The notes below the pieces were generated by a model. The model saw only the letters and a list, made by a program, of their open reading frames with translations. It was not told the DNA's origin and made no database searches. From assembly GCF_013201725.1 (NCBI RefSeq), contig NZ_CP053835.1, forward strand, positions 2,356,001 to 2,420,000: DNA of 64,000 bases. The letters are read 5' to 3'. Origin of the DNA: Arcobacter defluvii. Its GTDB lineage: Bacteria > Campylobacterota > Campylobacteria > Campylobacterales > Arcobacteraceae. The position numbers and the translations under genes were made by a program. This document shows positions 30,239 through 39,555 of the stretch, piece by piece. How positions within the stretch are numbered: the first letter of the stretch is position 1; the number at the start of each line of letters is the position of its first letter.

Positions 30239-31366
30239 TTATATATCCTCTGGTTGTTTTGTTAAATTTATAATTTTTTTAGCTCTTGCTATACCTTTTT
30301 GAGAACCAACAAGCAATAATCTGCAATTTGCAATAATTGAAGTTGTACCTTTTGGCATTTGGATAAATTTATCATTTCCTTCTGTAATACCAATTACTGA
30401 AACTTTTAATCTATCTCTTAAACGTAAATCTTTTAATTCTCTATTTACTACCCAAGAATTTTCTCTAACAAATACTTCTTCCATATCAATTGGAGTATCT
30501 TTTTTATATAAAAACTCATCAAGAACATTTTCCATATCAGGTCTTATAGCCATGGCACTTACTCTTTTTGCCATCAAAGATGGCGTTGCAACCACTTTAT
30601 CTGCTCCAAGTTTTTTTAACCTTATTTTTTCATTTTGAGTTTCTGCATTCGAAATAATCAAAAAAGGAGCTCTTCCTAATTCTTTTTCATAAAGTCTAAC
30701 AGAAGCAATTAATGTAATATTATCTGAAATATTTTTAGATAAGGAAATAGCTCCTTTTGCAGAACTTAAATGTGATTTCAAAAAAGCTATCTCTTTATAA
30801 GGTTCTTCTTTCACAAAATAAGGATAGTTATTCTCTTTTGCTATTTGCTCAATATCTTCACTTGGATCAACAACAACGAAGGGAACATGATTTTCTCTAA
30901 ATTGTCTAGCTAATTGTGCTGTATATTCATTATGATAACATATTACAAAATGACGTCTTAATCTTGCTATTTTATAAAGCATTTTTCTTTCCTTTAATAA
31001 TTCTAGTAAAGAACCATTTGCTATAACATCAATTACAATCCCCACTGAAAATGTAAGAATTAAAAACCCAGCAATCATCAATGTGACAGTAAAAACAATA
31101 CCTTGATTACTGAAATTTGCTTCATTTAATGCACCAAAACCAGTAGTTGTAAAAGTATATGCTGATTGAAAAATTGCATGCATAATCGAATAATCTTCAA
31201 TATATACATAACCTAATGTTCCTATCATCATAATAAGCTGAATAAGGATTAAAGGTAATCTAAAAGGTTTTAGTTGAGAGTAAATTAATGGATTTAAATC
31301 GTATTGAGGTTTGACTGTTCTAATTTCCCAGCCAATAGCCTTCTTTATCTTAGTAAAGATGCTCAT
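30239..31366 (-). CDS. potassium channel with RCK/TrkA-N regulatory domain
   Basis: A 375-residue protein: an N-terminal hydrophobic helix (36-55), a pore helix and filter TTGFG (74-78), a second helix (about 88-115), then a Rossmann RCK domain (HFVICYHNEYTAQLARQF) and a C-terminal TrkA-C-like domain. The filter differs from TVGYG by T/F substitutions, as in several prokaryotic channels. It would form a tetrameric gated K+ channel in the inner membrane. In this family ligands bind the RCK ring. Located between argJ and rpmB, apparently in one minus-strand group. Confidence 0.85.
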   Translation of the reverse strand: MSIFTKIKKAIGWEIRTVKPQYDLNPLIYSQLKPFRLPLILIQLIMMIGTLGYVYIEDYSIMHAIFQSAYTFTTTGFGALNEANFSNQGIVFTVTLMIAGFLILTFSVGIVIDVIANGSLLELLKERKMLYKIARLRRHFVICYHNEYTAQLARQFRENHVPFVVVDPSEDIEQIAKENNYPYFVKEEPYKEIAFLKSHLSSAKGAISLSKNISDNITLIASVRLYEKELGRAPFLIISNAETQNEKIRLKKLGADKVVATPSLMAKRVSAMAIRPDMENVLDEFLYKKDTPIDMEEVFVRENSWVVNRELKDLRLRDRLKVSVIGITEGNDKFIQMPKGTTSIIANCRLLLVGSQKGIARAKKIINLTKQPEDI

Positions 31367-31389
31367 GAAAGCACTTTTCTAGCGCCTTC

Positions 31390-31578
31390 TTATGAGTGTT
31401 TTTTAAGAGTTCTTAACTCTTTTGCAGAAATTTTTAATTTAGTTGTTGTTCCATCTTCTAATGTAACTCTAACTGTTCTAATATTTGGTAAAAATCTTCT
31501 TCTAGTTCTGTTTTTTGCATGACTTACGTTGTTACCAACCATTGGTCCTTTTCCAGAAATTGCACATTTTCTTGACAT
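31390..31578 (-). CDS. rpmB: 50S ribosomal protein L28
   Basis: A 62-residue basic protein beginning [32 protein letters not shown], the L28 signature. It lies at the ribosome exit side of the 50S subunit. Its CAISGKGP opening keeps one Cys but not the paired Cys of the zinc-binding C+ form (which has CxxC at both ends). Typical length for the short form in Campylobacterota. Transcribed toward the K+ channel gene. Confidence 0.97.
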   Translation of the reverse strand: MSRKCAISGKGPMVGNNVSHAKNRTRRRFLPNIRTVRVTLEDGTTTKLKISAKELRTLKKHS

Positions 31579-31639
31579 TTGTCTTCCTTACATAGTGAAA
31601 AATATTGGCGTATTGTATCTTAATTTTCTTAAGTTAAAT

Positions 31640-32509
31640 TTAAACATTTTCTAAGATATAGTTTATTTTTTTTAGATTTTCCTTTAAATCAAACTCTAAA
31701 GCTAATTTTTTATTCTCTTTTTTTATCTTTTTTAACTCATTTTTATCTAATAAAACAGCATCGATTTTAAATGCAATACTTGGATCAGTCGGTGAATCCA
31801 TTGAAGCAAAAACATCTACAACTTCTTTTGCATCATTTTCAATACTTAAAAAAACTACACATTTACAAAACATTGCTTTTATTACATTTGAAGAAAAAGA
31901 TTTATTATAAGTTGGTAATAAAAATATATCTGAAGCTAAAAATAAATCATCAATATTTGAATAATTTTCCAATAAAATAATCTTATCTTGTAAATTTTGA
32001 TATTTAGGAAGCTGAAATTGTAAAGCACTAATTTGCTTTTGCTCACCTGCAATAATTATCTTAAAATCAGGATAAGTTATAGAAGAACAAATATCCAAAA
32101 ACTCCTTTATACCTGAAGTTTTAAAATTTTTTGCAGTAAATAAAATCAATTTTGTTTTTACATCTATTTTTAACTCTTCACAAATCTTAGCTTTTACATC
32201 TTTTGGTTTTTTATATTCAATATTTATTGAAGGATAAATTACTTTTATTTTTTCATGAGAAACTTTTGTTTTTGCAATAATTTGATTCATTGAAGCAAAA
32301 CAATTTGTTATGGTAATTTTTGAATTTTTAATATTTTCAATTGATTTTTCATCTAAATTACCTGAATGAAAATATACATCTGCATATTTTTTTTTATTGA
32401 ATAATGAAATTAAAAAATTTCCTTCTTTTAAAATTTCAATATTTTCTTGCTTTTTTAATTCTTCAATTAATAAATTTGATGATTTGTATGAAATTGTTGT
32501 TTTGTTCAT
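31640..32509 (-). CDS. GT4-type glycosyltransferase
   Basis: A 289-residue protein with a GT-B C-terminal half: KLILFTAKNFKTSGIKEFLDICSSI, then DFKIIIAGEQKQ, and ASDIFLLPTYNKSFSSNVIKAMFCKCVV. The last is the GT4 donor-binding region; the usual E-x7-E is altered to S-x7-K, which is unusual. It is shorter than most GT4 enzymes (about 350). It is transcribed divergently from the ADP-heptose genes and probably adds a sugar to the LPS core, which is inferred from context. Confidence 0.7.
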   Translation of the reverse strand: MNKTTISYKSSNLLIEELKKQENIEILKEGNFLISLFNKKKYADVYFHSGNLDEKSIENIKNSKITITNCFASMNQIIAKTKVSHEKIKVIYPSINIEYKKPKDVKAKICEELKIDVKTKLILFTAKNFKTSGIKEFLDICSSITYPDFKIIIAGEQKQISALQFQLPKYQNLQDKIILLENYSNIDDLFLASDIFLLPTYNKSFSSNVIKAMFCKCVVFLSIENDAKEVVDVFASMDSPTDPSIAFKIDAVLLDKNELKKIKKENKKLALEFDLKENLKKINYILENV

Positions 32510-32603
32510 AAATTACTTTCTATAATAATATTGTATTGATTTTCTTATTATAGTTAAAAGTGCTTTATGATAATATTTAAAAAATAATTGAAAAGGATTT
32601 TTT

Positions 32604-33125
32604 ATTCAAACAAAAAAGAAAATTATTTATCTTGATAGAGATGGTGTAATAAATCATGATTATGGTTACGTAAGAGAGATTGATAAATTTCATTTTATTG
32701 ATGGTGTTTTTGATGCTTGTAAACATTTTATAAATCTAGGTTATGAAATAATTATAATCACTAATCAATCTGGAATTGGCCGTGGCTATTATACAAAAGA
32801 TGATTTTTTTAAACTTACACAATGGATGGTTGAAGAATTTAAAAAACATGGAATAGACATTCTAAATGTATACTTTTGTCCACATTCACCTGAAGAAAAT
32901 TGTGATTGTAGAAAACCTAAAATTGGTATGATTCTTCAATCGCAAAAAGATTTTGAAATTGACTTAATAAATTCTTGGTTAATTGGTGACAAAATAACTG
33001 ATATTGAAACAGCAGTTAACGCAAATATTTCTAATAATATATTAATCTCTCAAAAAAAAGACTATCCAGAACTTTTAAATATTGCAAATAATTTATTAGA
33101 TACAATAAATATAATAAAAAAATAA
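32604..33125 (+). CDS. gmhB: D-glycero-beta-D-manno-heptose-1,7-bisphosphate 7-phosphatase
   Basis: The HAD phosphatase reads (I)QTKKKIIYLDRDGVINHDYG with the nucleophile Asp11 and Asp13, TNQSGIGRG, and a zinc loop CPHSPEENCDC (Cys92, His94, Cys100, Cys102). It removes the 7-phosphate in ADP-heptose synthesis. There is no ATG, GTG or TTG between the preceding in-frame TGA (32589) and Asp11. The only start with proper spacing is ATT at 32604, 6 bases after AAAAGGA. The ATG at 32826 would lose the catalytic core. At 173 residues, length is normal for GmhB. First gene of the heptose operon. Confidence 0.85.
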   Translation: MQTKKKIIYLDRDGVINHDYGYVREIDKFHFIDGVFDACKHFINLGYEIIIITNQSGIGRGYYTKDDFFKLTQWMVEEFKKHGIDILNVYFCPHSPEENCDCRKPKIGMILQSQKDFEIDLINSWLIGDKITDIETAVNANISNNILISQKKDYPELLNIANNLLDTINIIKK

Positions 33126-33133
33126 GGCTTTTA

Positions 33134-34141
33134 ATGAAATATAATGATATAAATTTTAATAAAAAAACTGTATTAATCACTGGTGGAGCTGGATTTATTG
33201 GCTCAAACCTTGCTTTTTATTTCCAAAATAATTATCCAAATTGTAAAGTAGTTGTACTTGATTGTTTCAGAAGTGGAGAAACTTTTTCAAATGGAAATCT
33301 AAAAAGTTTTGGGCACTTTAAAAATCTTTTAGGTTTCAATGGAATTGTAATTAGTGGCGATATAAATGATAAAAAATTATTAAAAGAATTAGAGATAAAC
33401 TATAAATTTGATTATATTTTTCACCAAGCTGCCATTTCAGATACAACAGTAAGTGAACAAGATTTGATGATAAAAACAAATGTTAATGCTTATGAAAACT
33501 TATTAAAAATTGCTATCAAACATAAAGCAAATATGATTTATGCAAGTAGTGCTGCAACTTATGGAGATAGTAATAGATTTGAAGTTGGACATGAGTCACC
33601 AAATAATGTATATGGTTTTAGTAAAGTAATGATGGATAATATAACTTTTGAATATCTAAAAAAAGATTTAAATATTTCAATTGTAGGATTAAAATATTTT
33701 AATGTTTATGGTTCAAGAGAATTTTTCAAAAATAAAACCGCTTCAATGGTGCTTCAATTTGGACATCAAATATTAAAAGGCTTAACTCCAAAACTTTTTG
33801 AAGGAAGTGATAAAATATTAAGAGATTTCATTTATATTGAAGATATTATCCAAGCAAATATTCTTGCAACAAATCCAAAAAGATCTGGTGTTTATAACAT
33901 AGGAACTGGAAAAGCTAGAAGCTTTGAAGATATTGTAAATATCTTACAAAAAGAATTAGAAATTGACAATGGGAAAGAATATATTCCTAATCCTTATGTA
34001 GGTTCTTATCAATTTTTTACAGAAGCTAATATTGAATCTACAAAAGAATTTTTAGGTTATAATCCAAGATTTGAAATGGAAGAAGGAATTAAAGTTTATA
34101 TTCCAGAAATAAAAAGATTATTTCAAGAAGAAGTTAAATGA
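33134..34141 (+). CDS. hldD: ADP-L-glycero-D-manno-heptose 6-epimerase
   Basis: A 335-residue short-chain dehydrogenase: GGAGFIGS (17-24) NADP loop, HQAAISDTT, SSAATYGDS, and the catalytic YGFSK (Tyr160, Lys164). The HldD-like segments LKYFNVYGSREFFKNKTASMV and RDFIYIEDI are present. It epimerises ADP-D-glycero- to ADP-L-glycero-manno-heptose, the last step in making the LPS core donor. It starts 8 bases after gmhB and overlaps hldE by 4 bases. Confidence 0.94.
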   Translation: MKYNDINFNKKTVLITGGAGFIGSNLAFYFQNNYPNCKVVVLDCFRSGETFSNGNLKSFGHFKNLLGFNGIVISGDINDKKLLKELEINYKFDYIFHQAAISDTTVSEQDLMIKTNVNAYENLLKIAIKHKANMIYASSAATYGDSNRFEVGHESPNNVYGFSKVMMDNITFEYLKKDLNISIVGLKYFNVYGSREFFKNKTASMVLQFGHQILKGLTPKLFEGSDKILRDFIYIEDIIQANILATNPKRSGVYNIGTGKARSFEDIVNILQKELEIDNGKEYIPNPYVGSYQFFTEANIESTKEFLGYNPRFEMEEGIKVYIPEIKRLFQEEVK

Positions 34142-35571
34142 TAAAATTAGATAAAAATCCAAATATCTTAGTAATTGGTGATTTAATGATAGATCACTAT
34201 TTATGGGGAAGCTGTGATAGAATTTCTCCTGAAGCACCTGTACAAGTTGTAAATGTAAAAAAAGAGAGTGCTGTATTAGGTGGTGCTGGAAATGTATTAA
34301 ATAATCTTGTTACTCTTGGAACAAATGTAGATGTAATAAGTGTTATTGGTAATGACAGTGTTGCAAATGAACTAAAAAATTTATTAAATAAAATAGAAAT
34401 ATCAACATCAAATTTAATTATAGAACAAGATAGAAAAACATCTAAAAAAAGTAGACTTATTGCATCTCAACAACAAGTTTTAAGATATGACATGGAAAGT
34501 ATTGATGATATTAAAGAAGAAAGTTTAAATAAAATTTTAAATGCATTAAAATCAACTATAAAAAAATATAACTCAATAATTTTATCTGATTATGGGAAAG
34601 GTGTATTAACAACTGAACTAACTCGACAAATTATCAAAATTGCAAATGAGAATTTAGTAAAAGTTTTAGTTGATCCAAAAGGTAAAGATTATTCTAAATA
34701 TAAAGGAGCTTTTACATTAACTCCTAATAAAAAAGAAGCTATTGAAGCTACAAATATAAATATAAAAGATGAAGATTCATTAGTTAAAGCATTAAAAAAT
34801 TTAAAAGAAAAATGTGATTTAGAAGTTTCACTAATTACTTTAAGTGAAAATGGAATAGCTATATTTGATAATGAATTAACAATTAAACCAACATTTGCAA
34901 GAGAAGTATATGATGTTACTGGAGCTGGAGATACAGTTATTGCATCTATTGCTTTTGCATTAGGAAATGATTTAAATATAAAAGATTCAATATATTTTGC
35001 AAATTTAGCAGCAGGAGTTGTTGTTGGAAAAATTGGAAGTGCAACTGCAACATTAGATGAAATATATGAATATGAATCTAGCTTACACAAATCAAATTCA
35101 ACATCTCACATAAAAACTTTTGATGAGATAACTAAACTTTCTAAAAAATTTCATGAAATGGGTAAAAAAATTGTTTTTACAAATGGATGTTTTGACATTT
35201 TACATGCAGGTCATGCAAAATATTTAGAAGTTGCAAAAAGTTTCGGTGATATTTTAATAGTTGGTGTAAATGCAGATAGTTCTGTAAAAAAATTAAAAGG
35301 ACCAACTAGACCTATAAATAATCAAGATGACAGAGCTTATATTTTAGCTTCATTAGAATCAGTTGATTATGTTGTAATTTTTGAAGAAGAAACACCTTAT
35401 GAGCTTATAGAATTAATAAAACCTCATACTTTGGTAAAAGGTGGCGATTATGAAGGAAAAGATATTGTAGGACAAGATATTGCAAATGAATTGAAACTTG
35501 TACAATTTGTTGAAGGAAAAAGTACAACTAATACGATAAAAAGGATACAAAATAATGAAGCAATCAATTAA
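34138..35571 (+). CDS. hldE: bifunctional heptose-7-phosphate kinase/heptose-1-phosphate adenylyltransferase
   Basis: A 477-residue fusion. Residues 1-310 are a PfkB-type kinase with [10 protein letters not shown] and the catalytic GAGD (262-265). Residues 340-477 are a nucleotidyltransferase with [12 protein letters not shown] (348-359). They phosphorylate heptose 7-phosphate and later attach AMP to heptose 1-phosphate. The start overlaps hldD by 4 bases, and the end overlaps gmhA by 17 bases. Confidence 0.96.
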   Translation: MIKLDKNPNILVIGDLMIDHYLWGSCDRISPEAPVQVVNVKKESAVLGGAGNVLNNLVTLGTNVDVISVIGNDSVANELKNLLNKIEISTSNLIIEQDRKTSKKSRLIASQQQVLRYDMESIDDIKEESLNKILNALKSTIKKYNSIILSDYGKGVLTTELTRQIIKIANENLVKVLVDPKGKDYSKYKGAFTLTPNKKEAIEATNINIKDEDSLVKALKNLKEKCDLEVSLITLSENGIAIFDNELTIKPTFAREVYDVTGAGDTVIASIAFALGNDLNIKDSIYFANLAAGVVVGKIGSATATLDEIYEYESSLHKSNSTSHIKTFDEITKLSKKFHEMGKKIVFTNGCFDILHAGHAKYLEVAKSFGDILIVGVNADSSVKKLKGPTRPINNQDDRAYILASLESVDYVVIFEEETPYELIELIKPHTLVKGGDYEGKDIVGQDIANELKLVQFVEGKSTTNTIKRIQNNEAIN

Positions 35572-36121
35572 AAATGAATTTATATCTCATTTAGAGACTA
35601 TAAATCTTGTAATTGAAACTATGCAAGAAAAATTAGAAGAGGCATCAAAACTTGCAGTTGAAACTTTAAAAAATGGAAATAAAATATTACTTTGTGGAAA
35701 TGGTGGAAGTGCTGCCGATGCACAACATATTGCTGCTGAATTAACTGGACGATATAAAACTGAAAGAAGAGGACTTCCAGGAATTGCACTTACAACAGAT
35801 ACAAGTGCTCTTACAGCTATTGGAAATGACTATGGATATGATAGAGTTTTTGATAGACAAGTTGAAGCATTGGCTAATCATGGTGATTTAATTATTGGGA
35901 TTAGTACAAGTGGAAATAGTAAAAATGTATTAAATGCATTTAAAGTTGCAAAAGAAAAAGGTTGCAAAACTTTAGGATTTAGTGGAAGAGATGGGGGAGA
36001 AATGAATAAATTATCTGATATTAATTTGGTTGTTCCATCAAATAATACACCTAGAATTCAAGAAATGCATATACTTTTTGGACATACAATCTGTCAAATT
36101 ATTGATAAAGAGTTAAATTAA
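35555..36121 (+). CDS. gmhA: sedoheptulose-7-phosphate isomerase
   Basis: A 188-residue SIS-domain enzyme. [17 protein letters not shown] holds His58 and Glu62, and [11 protein letters not shown] holds Gln169 and His177. These match the zinc ligands of E. coli GmhA in type and spacing. It converts sedoheptulose 7-phosphate to heptose 7-phosphate, the first step of the pathway. Overlapping stops and starts tie it to hldE and to the DUF535 gene (1 base). Confidence 0.96.
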   Translation: MKQSIKNEFISHLETINLVIETMQEKLEEASKLAVETLKNGNKILLCGNGGSAADAQHIAAELTGRYKTERRGLPGIALTTDTSALTAIGNDYGYDRVFDRQVEALANHGDLIIGISTSGNSKNVLNAFKVAKEKGCKTLGFSGRDGGEMNKLSDINLVVPSNNTPRIQEMHILFGHTICQIIDKELN

Positions 36122-36987
36122 TGACTACATTATTTACTATATTAAATATTTTAAAATTATCTTTTTTTAAGAAAATGAAGTTTTTCTCTCGAGCTGTTTT
36201 TTTTACAAAAGAATTTGAATCACTTTTTAAAACTTTAAATCAAGATAAATTAAAAAGTATAATAAAATTAAATCCAAATATTTTTTTAAAACCATTTAGA
36301 GCATATATGTTCTGTAATATTAAAATTTCTGAAAAATTTAAATTTCTAGAATCTCATTATTCTTTTTTGAATAAATATTTTTCAGAAAAAGCAATAAATA
36401 AAATTTATAAAAATTTAAATAATACATTATTAGAAGCTATCATTGACGAAAACTATAAAATAGATGTAAATCTTTGCTATATTGGCAGTTTAGGTAAAGA
36501 AGGTGAATTGACTTTACTTTTAAAATTGAATGAGGAAGAAATATACTCAATCCAATTTTCTTTCTATGAAAATTCACTTATTATTTGTGGCGTTCAAGGA
36601 AGAAACACAACAAATACAGAAGAATTAAAAGAATTAACAAAAAAAATGCATGGAGTAAGACCAAGAAATTTAATGTTTTTTATTTTAAGACAAATTTGTG
36701 AAGTATTAAATATTCGAAATATTGAAGCTATTGGTTCAAGAAATCATGTTGCAAATTGTAGTAAAGTAAGAAATACTAATAAATTTCTAGCAAATTATGA
36801 TGAGTATTGGGAAGAAGAAAAAGCAAATAAAGAAGGAGATTTTTATATTCTCTCGTTAATTGAACAAAGAAAAAATATGGAAGAAATTCCTTCCAAGAAA
36901 AGATCTATGTATAAAAAAAGGTTTGAAATGTTAGATAATATGAAAAAAAATGTTAAAAAAAATTTATTAAATCTAATTTCACTATAA
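36121..36987 (+). CDS. DUF535 (VirK/YbjX-like) protein
   Basis: A 288-residue protein with the C-terminal core GVRPRNLMFFILRQICEVLNIRNIEAIGSRNHVAN, and YDEYWEEEKA. This matches DUF535 proteins such as VirK and YbjX, which affect resistance to antimicrobial peptides or envelope protein processing in enteric bacteria. No signal peptide is evident. It is the last gene of the heptose operon; a role in envelope sugar handling is suggested by that position. Confidence 0.82.
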   Translation: MTTLFTILNILKLSFFKKMKFFSRAVFFTKEFESLFKTLNQDKLKSIIKLNPNIFLKPFRAYMFCNIKISEKFKFLESHYSFLNKYFSEKAINKIYKNLNNTLLEAIIDENYKIDVNLCYIGSLGKEGELTLLLKLNEEEIYSIQFSFYENSLIICGVQGRNTTNTEELKELTKKMHGVRPRNLMFFILRQICEVLNIRNIEAIGSRNHVANCSKVRNTNKFLANYDEYWEEEKANKEGDFYILSLIEQRKNMEEIPSKKRSMYKKRFEMLDNMKKNVKKNLLNLISL

Positions 36988-37068
36988 CTTTTGGTACAGC
37001 CATTTTAATTATATCTTTATCATTTTTTTATAAATATTTTTTTGTCTAAAAAGAGACCTTTTAAAAAT

Positions 37069-38069
37069 CTGTGTCAAGTAAAGTTAGACTTCTAAAAATT
37101 CACCTAATTTACCCTCATAATTGAGAGTTAGATTCCAGTTTCTAACTGGCATTGCCATTTTGCACTTACATTCTTTATCCCCAATAAAGTAATTTTGAAA
37201 ATGAATTCTCATTTGAAAATACTCCTTTAGTCTTCGTTAATTTTCTAAATTGTCTATGTATTGATTCAACTATAGTTGTTGTATAAATTACTTTTTTAAT
37301 CTCTGGATAATATTTAAAATTCTCATTTATTTTACCAAGATTGTAAAACTATTGAATATTTCTTACCTCATTTTTCATCAAGTAAAAGTAATGCATCTTC
37401 AGCAGCATCTTTAGTTGTTGCTGGATAAAGAGGTTTCAAGTCATTCATAAACTAACTCTTTATGATTTTTTGAAGTCACATTATTCATCAGATTAAAAAT
37501 TTAATGAATAATGTATAGCTGTAGTTTTGTATTTGGGAATATTGTTTTTATAACTTTTGGAAAGCTTCTTAATCCATCAATAAAAGCTGTTAAAATATTT
37601 TGTAATCCTAGATTGTTTAAATCACTTAAAATACTAAACCTAAATTTGGACCTTCACTTTCCTGAAAGATATAATCTAATTATCTCTTTTTAACATCAAG
37701 TTTTAATCCAAGAACTGTATAAATTGTTGTTTAATTTTTTTTTACAAATTATGGTTCAAATGTTCATACTCTATCACGAGAAGTGTTTAATAAAAAATGC
37801 CATCTATAAATTTTATTGTTTTAGATCTTTTACCATTTCTTCTATTCTTATTTCCAAATAAAACATTTTGTGTAATATGAGATTCAACTTCTGATTCTAA
37901 AGCATTTCAACTAATTATTTAACTAAAGGAGCAAGAATACCATCTTAAGCACTTATTTTTTACTAGATATTAGTTGTTATACAGATATTCATTAAAGTCA
38001 AATGTCTTTGTTCGTATTTCTTCAATCATTTGTAGCAATCCTTATATTTATTTTATCAGATTGACACAG
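37069..38069 (-). mobile_element. IS256-family element remnant (decayed transposase)
   Basis: Inverted ends CTGTGTCAA at 37069-37077 and TTGACACAG at 38061-38069 frame about 1.0 kb. On the minus strand fragments of a mutator-type transposase appear in shifted frames: TAFIDGLRSFPKVIKTIFPN, DLKPLYPATTKDAAEDALLLLD and TIVESIHRQFRKLTKTKG. Each matches the IS256 C-terminal region (AIESLNRQLRK, DGLKGFPEAIKAVFP). There are many stops, and the element is shorter than the usual 1.2-1.3 kb, so it is inactive and partly deleted. It separates the ADP-heptose genes from the rml gene cluster. Confidence 0.75.
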
Positions 38070-38582
38070 TAAGACTCTCCTAAAAAATGTATATTTAGAC
38101 TTATATGATATACTTTGGATAGTAAATATGAAATTTATCTCCTTCCTTTCCAATCAATAATGTTTCTAAAAGTGACTTTTGTAGCTTTATTTTCTATGAT
38201 AATTTGTTTATTCTGAAATTTCTTGACAAATACACATTTGTAATTGTACATCTACAAGTACAAATTTATTAGAATTTATTTTAATACTATTGATTAGATT
38301 CATAAAATTCATTTCATATGATAAAAATTATTTTTGAGAATTTAATTTTTCTATTAAGATTCTCTATAAAAATATTTAATAAAAAAATGATATAAAATCT
38401 CACTTTAAATATTAAATGATTTTAAATTTCTATCTTTTTTTTAACTAAATATTATTATTTTATTTATATAAATTAAAAAATCTTTTTTCTGATATTATAT
38501 CTATTTTACAATCAAGATAAATTTTTCTTAAATAATTTATTACTAGAAAATTAATAACTAATATTACTATTTATATATTTTA
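38070..38582. other. AT-rich intergenic DNA, no gene recognised
   Basis: About 500 bases without a supported gene. On the minus strand a stretch near 38129-38246 is open for about 40 codons and might be a piece of a former gene, but nothing is recognisable. No terminator or tRNA was found. Confidence 0.6.
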
Positions 38583-39548
38583 TCATTTTAACTGCTCTAA
38601 TATTTTATTAACACGATTTTTGTAGGTATGTTCCCTCAAAATATGTTCTTTCCCATTATTAATTATATTATTCATCATAAACTTATCTTTTTTCATTCTT
38701 AATATTAATTCATTTAATTCTTCAATATTATGATACACTAAAATATTTTTACCTATTTCAAAATTAATTTCAATATCTTTTACATAATCTTGTAATAAAC
38801 AACCTCCTGCTGCAATTGCTTCAAAAGTTCTCATATTTAATCCATTTACTACATTATGTTCATGTTTTATATTTAAAATAAATTGTGATGAATTATATTC
38901 TTCTGCAACCTGCTTTATATCTATATTCTTGTCAATATATTTTATATTATTCTTTAATAAATTTTTCTGCCATTTAGCACCAATAAGTTTTAATTTAATA
39001 GAATTTATTTGTCTCAAAAATTCTAATCTTTCTTTTGTATAGGAAGCAATAAAAAGTAAAAACTCTTCTCTTCTTTTATTTTTATCAAAAAAAATATTTT
39101 CATTAACAGCTAAAGGTAAATAACTTCCAGAGGGAAAACCAAAAATTTTTCCTTCATCTAAAAAAAAAGAATCTGTATAAAAAAGATGATCAAATTTATT
39201 AGCTATATTTTTATGTAAACTTGAAAATCTATCTCCAATCCATCCACATTTTACAATATTTGAGAAATTATCAAAACATTCAAAAATTTTTTCATTAAAC
39301 ATAAAAGGACTTATTACTATAACCAACTCTGGTTTAAACTTTTTTATTTCAATATCAATTATTTTTGAAATATTTTCATACATTAAATCTTTAGAAATTA
39401 CTTTAAAAATATTTCTCTTTAAATTTTCTAAAAAACCTAATTCATTTAAAAATAAGATTTTATTTTCTATGTTATTTTGAGAGTAAGCTTTAGCTAAATT
39501 TTCAGCCCATTGAAGCATATTCTTTTTACCAATAATTAATGTCTTCAA
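38583..39548 (-). CDS. CgeB-like glycosyltransferase
   Basis: A 321-residue protein with a C-terminal half of the GT1/CgeB type: REEFLLFIASYTKERLEFL, then IKLKLIGAKWQKN, QFILNIKHEHNVVNGLNMRTFEAIAAGGCLLQDY, and a terminal helical tail. The NMRTFEAIAAGG segment is the donor-site signature of the YkvP/CgeB family. The sugar is unknown. It is the last gene of the long minus-strand LPS run, 8 bases after rmlB. Confidence 0.75.
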   Translation of the reverse strand: MKTLIIGKKNMLQWAENLAKAYSQNNIENKILFLNELGFLENLKRNIFKVISKDLMYENISKIIDIEIKKFKPELVIVISPFMFNEKIFECFDNFSNIVKCGWIGDRFSSLHKNIANKFDHLFYTDSFFLDEGKIFGFPSGSYLPLAVNENIFFDKNKRREEFLLFIASYTKERLEFLRQINSIKLKLIGAKWQKNLLKNNIKYIDKNIDIKQVAEEYNSSQFILNIKHEHNVVNGLNMRTFEAIAAGGCLLQDYVKDIEINFEIGKNILVYHNIEELNELILRMKKDKFMMNNIINNGKEHILREHTYKNRVNKILEQLK

Positions 39549-39555
39549 ATTTTAT

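Noticed and set aside
31771-31980. 69-codon plus-strand frame within the glycosyltransferase gene
   Set aside because: It is a reverse-strand shadow rich in Leu, Lys and Gln with no initiation signals.
32826-33125. Start of gmhB at ATG 32826
   Set aside because: This would remove the catalytic DxD and the TNQSG motif, which are intact upstream in the same frame.
37511-37693. 60-codon plus-strand open frame inside the IS256 remnant
   Set aside because: It is opposite to the decayed transposase and has no ribosome site or homology that I can see.
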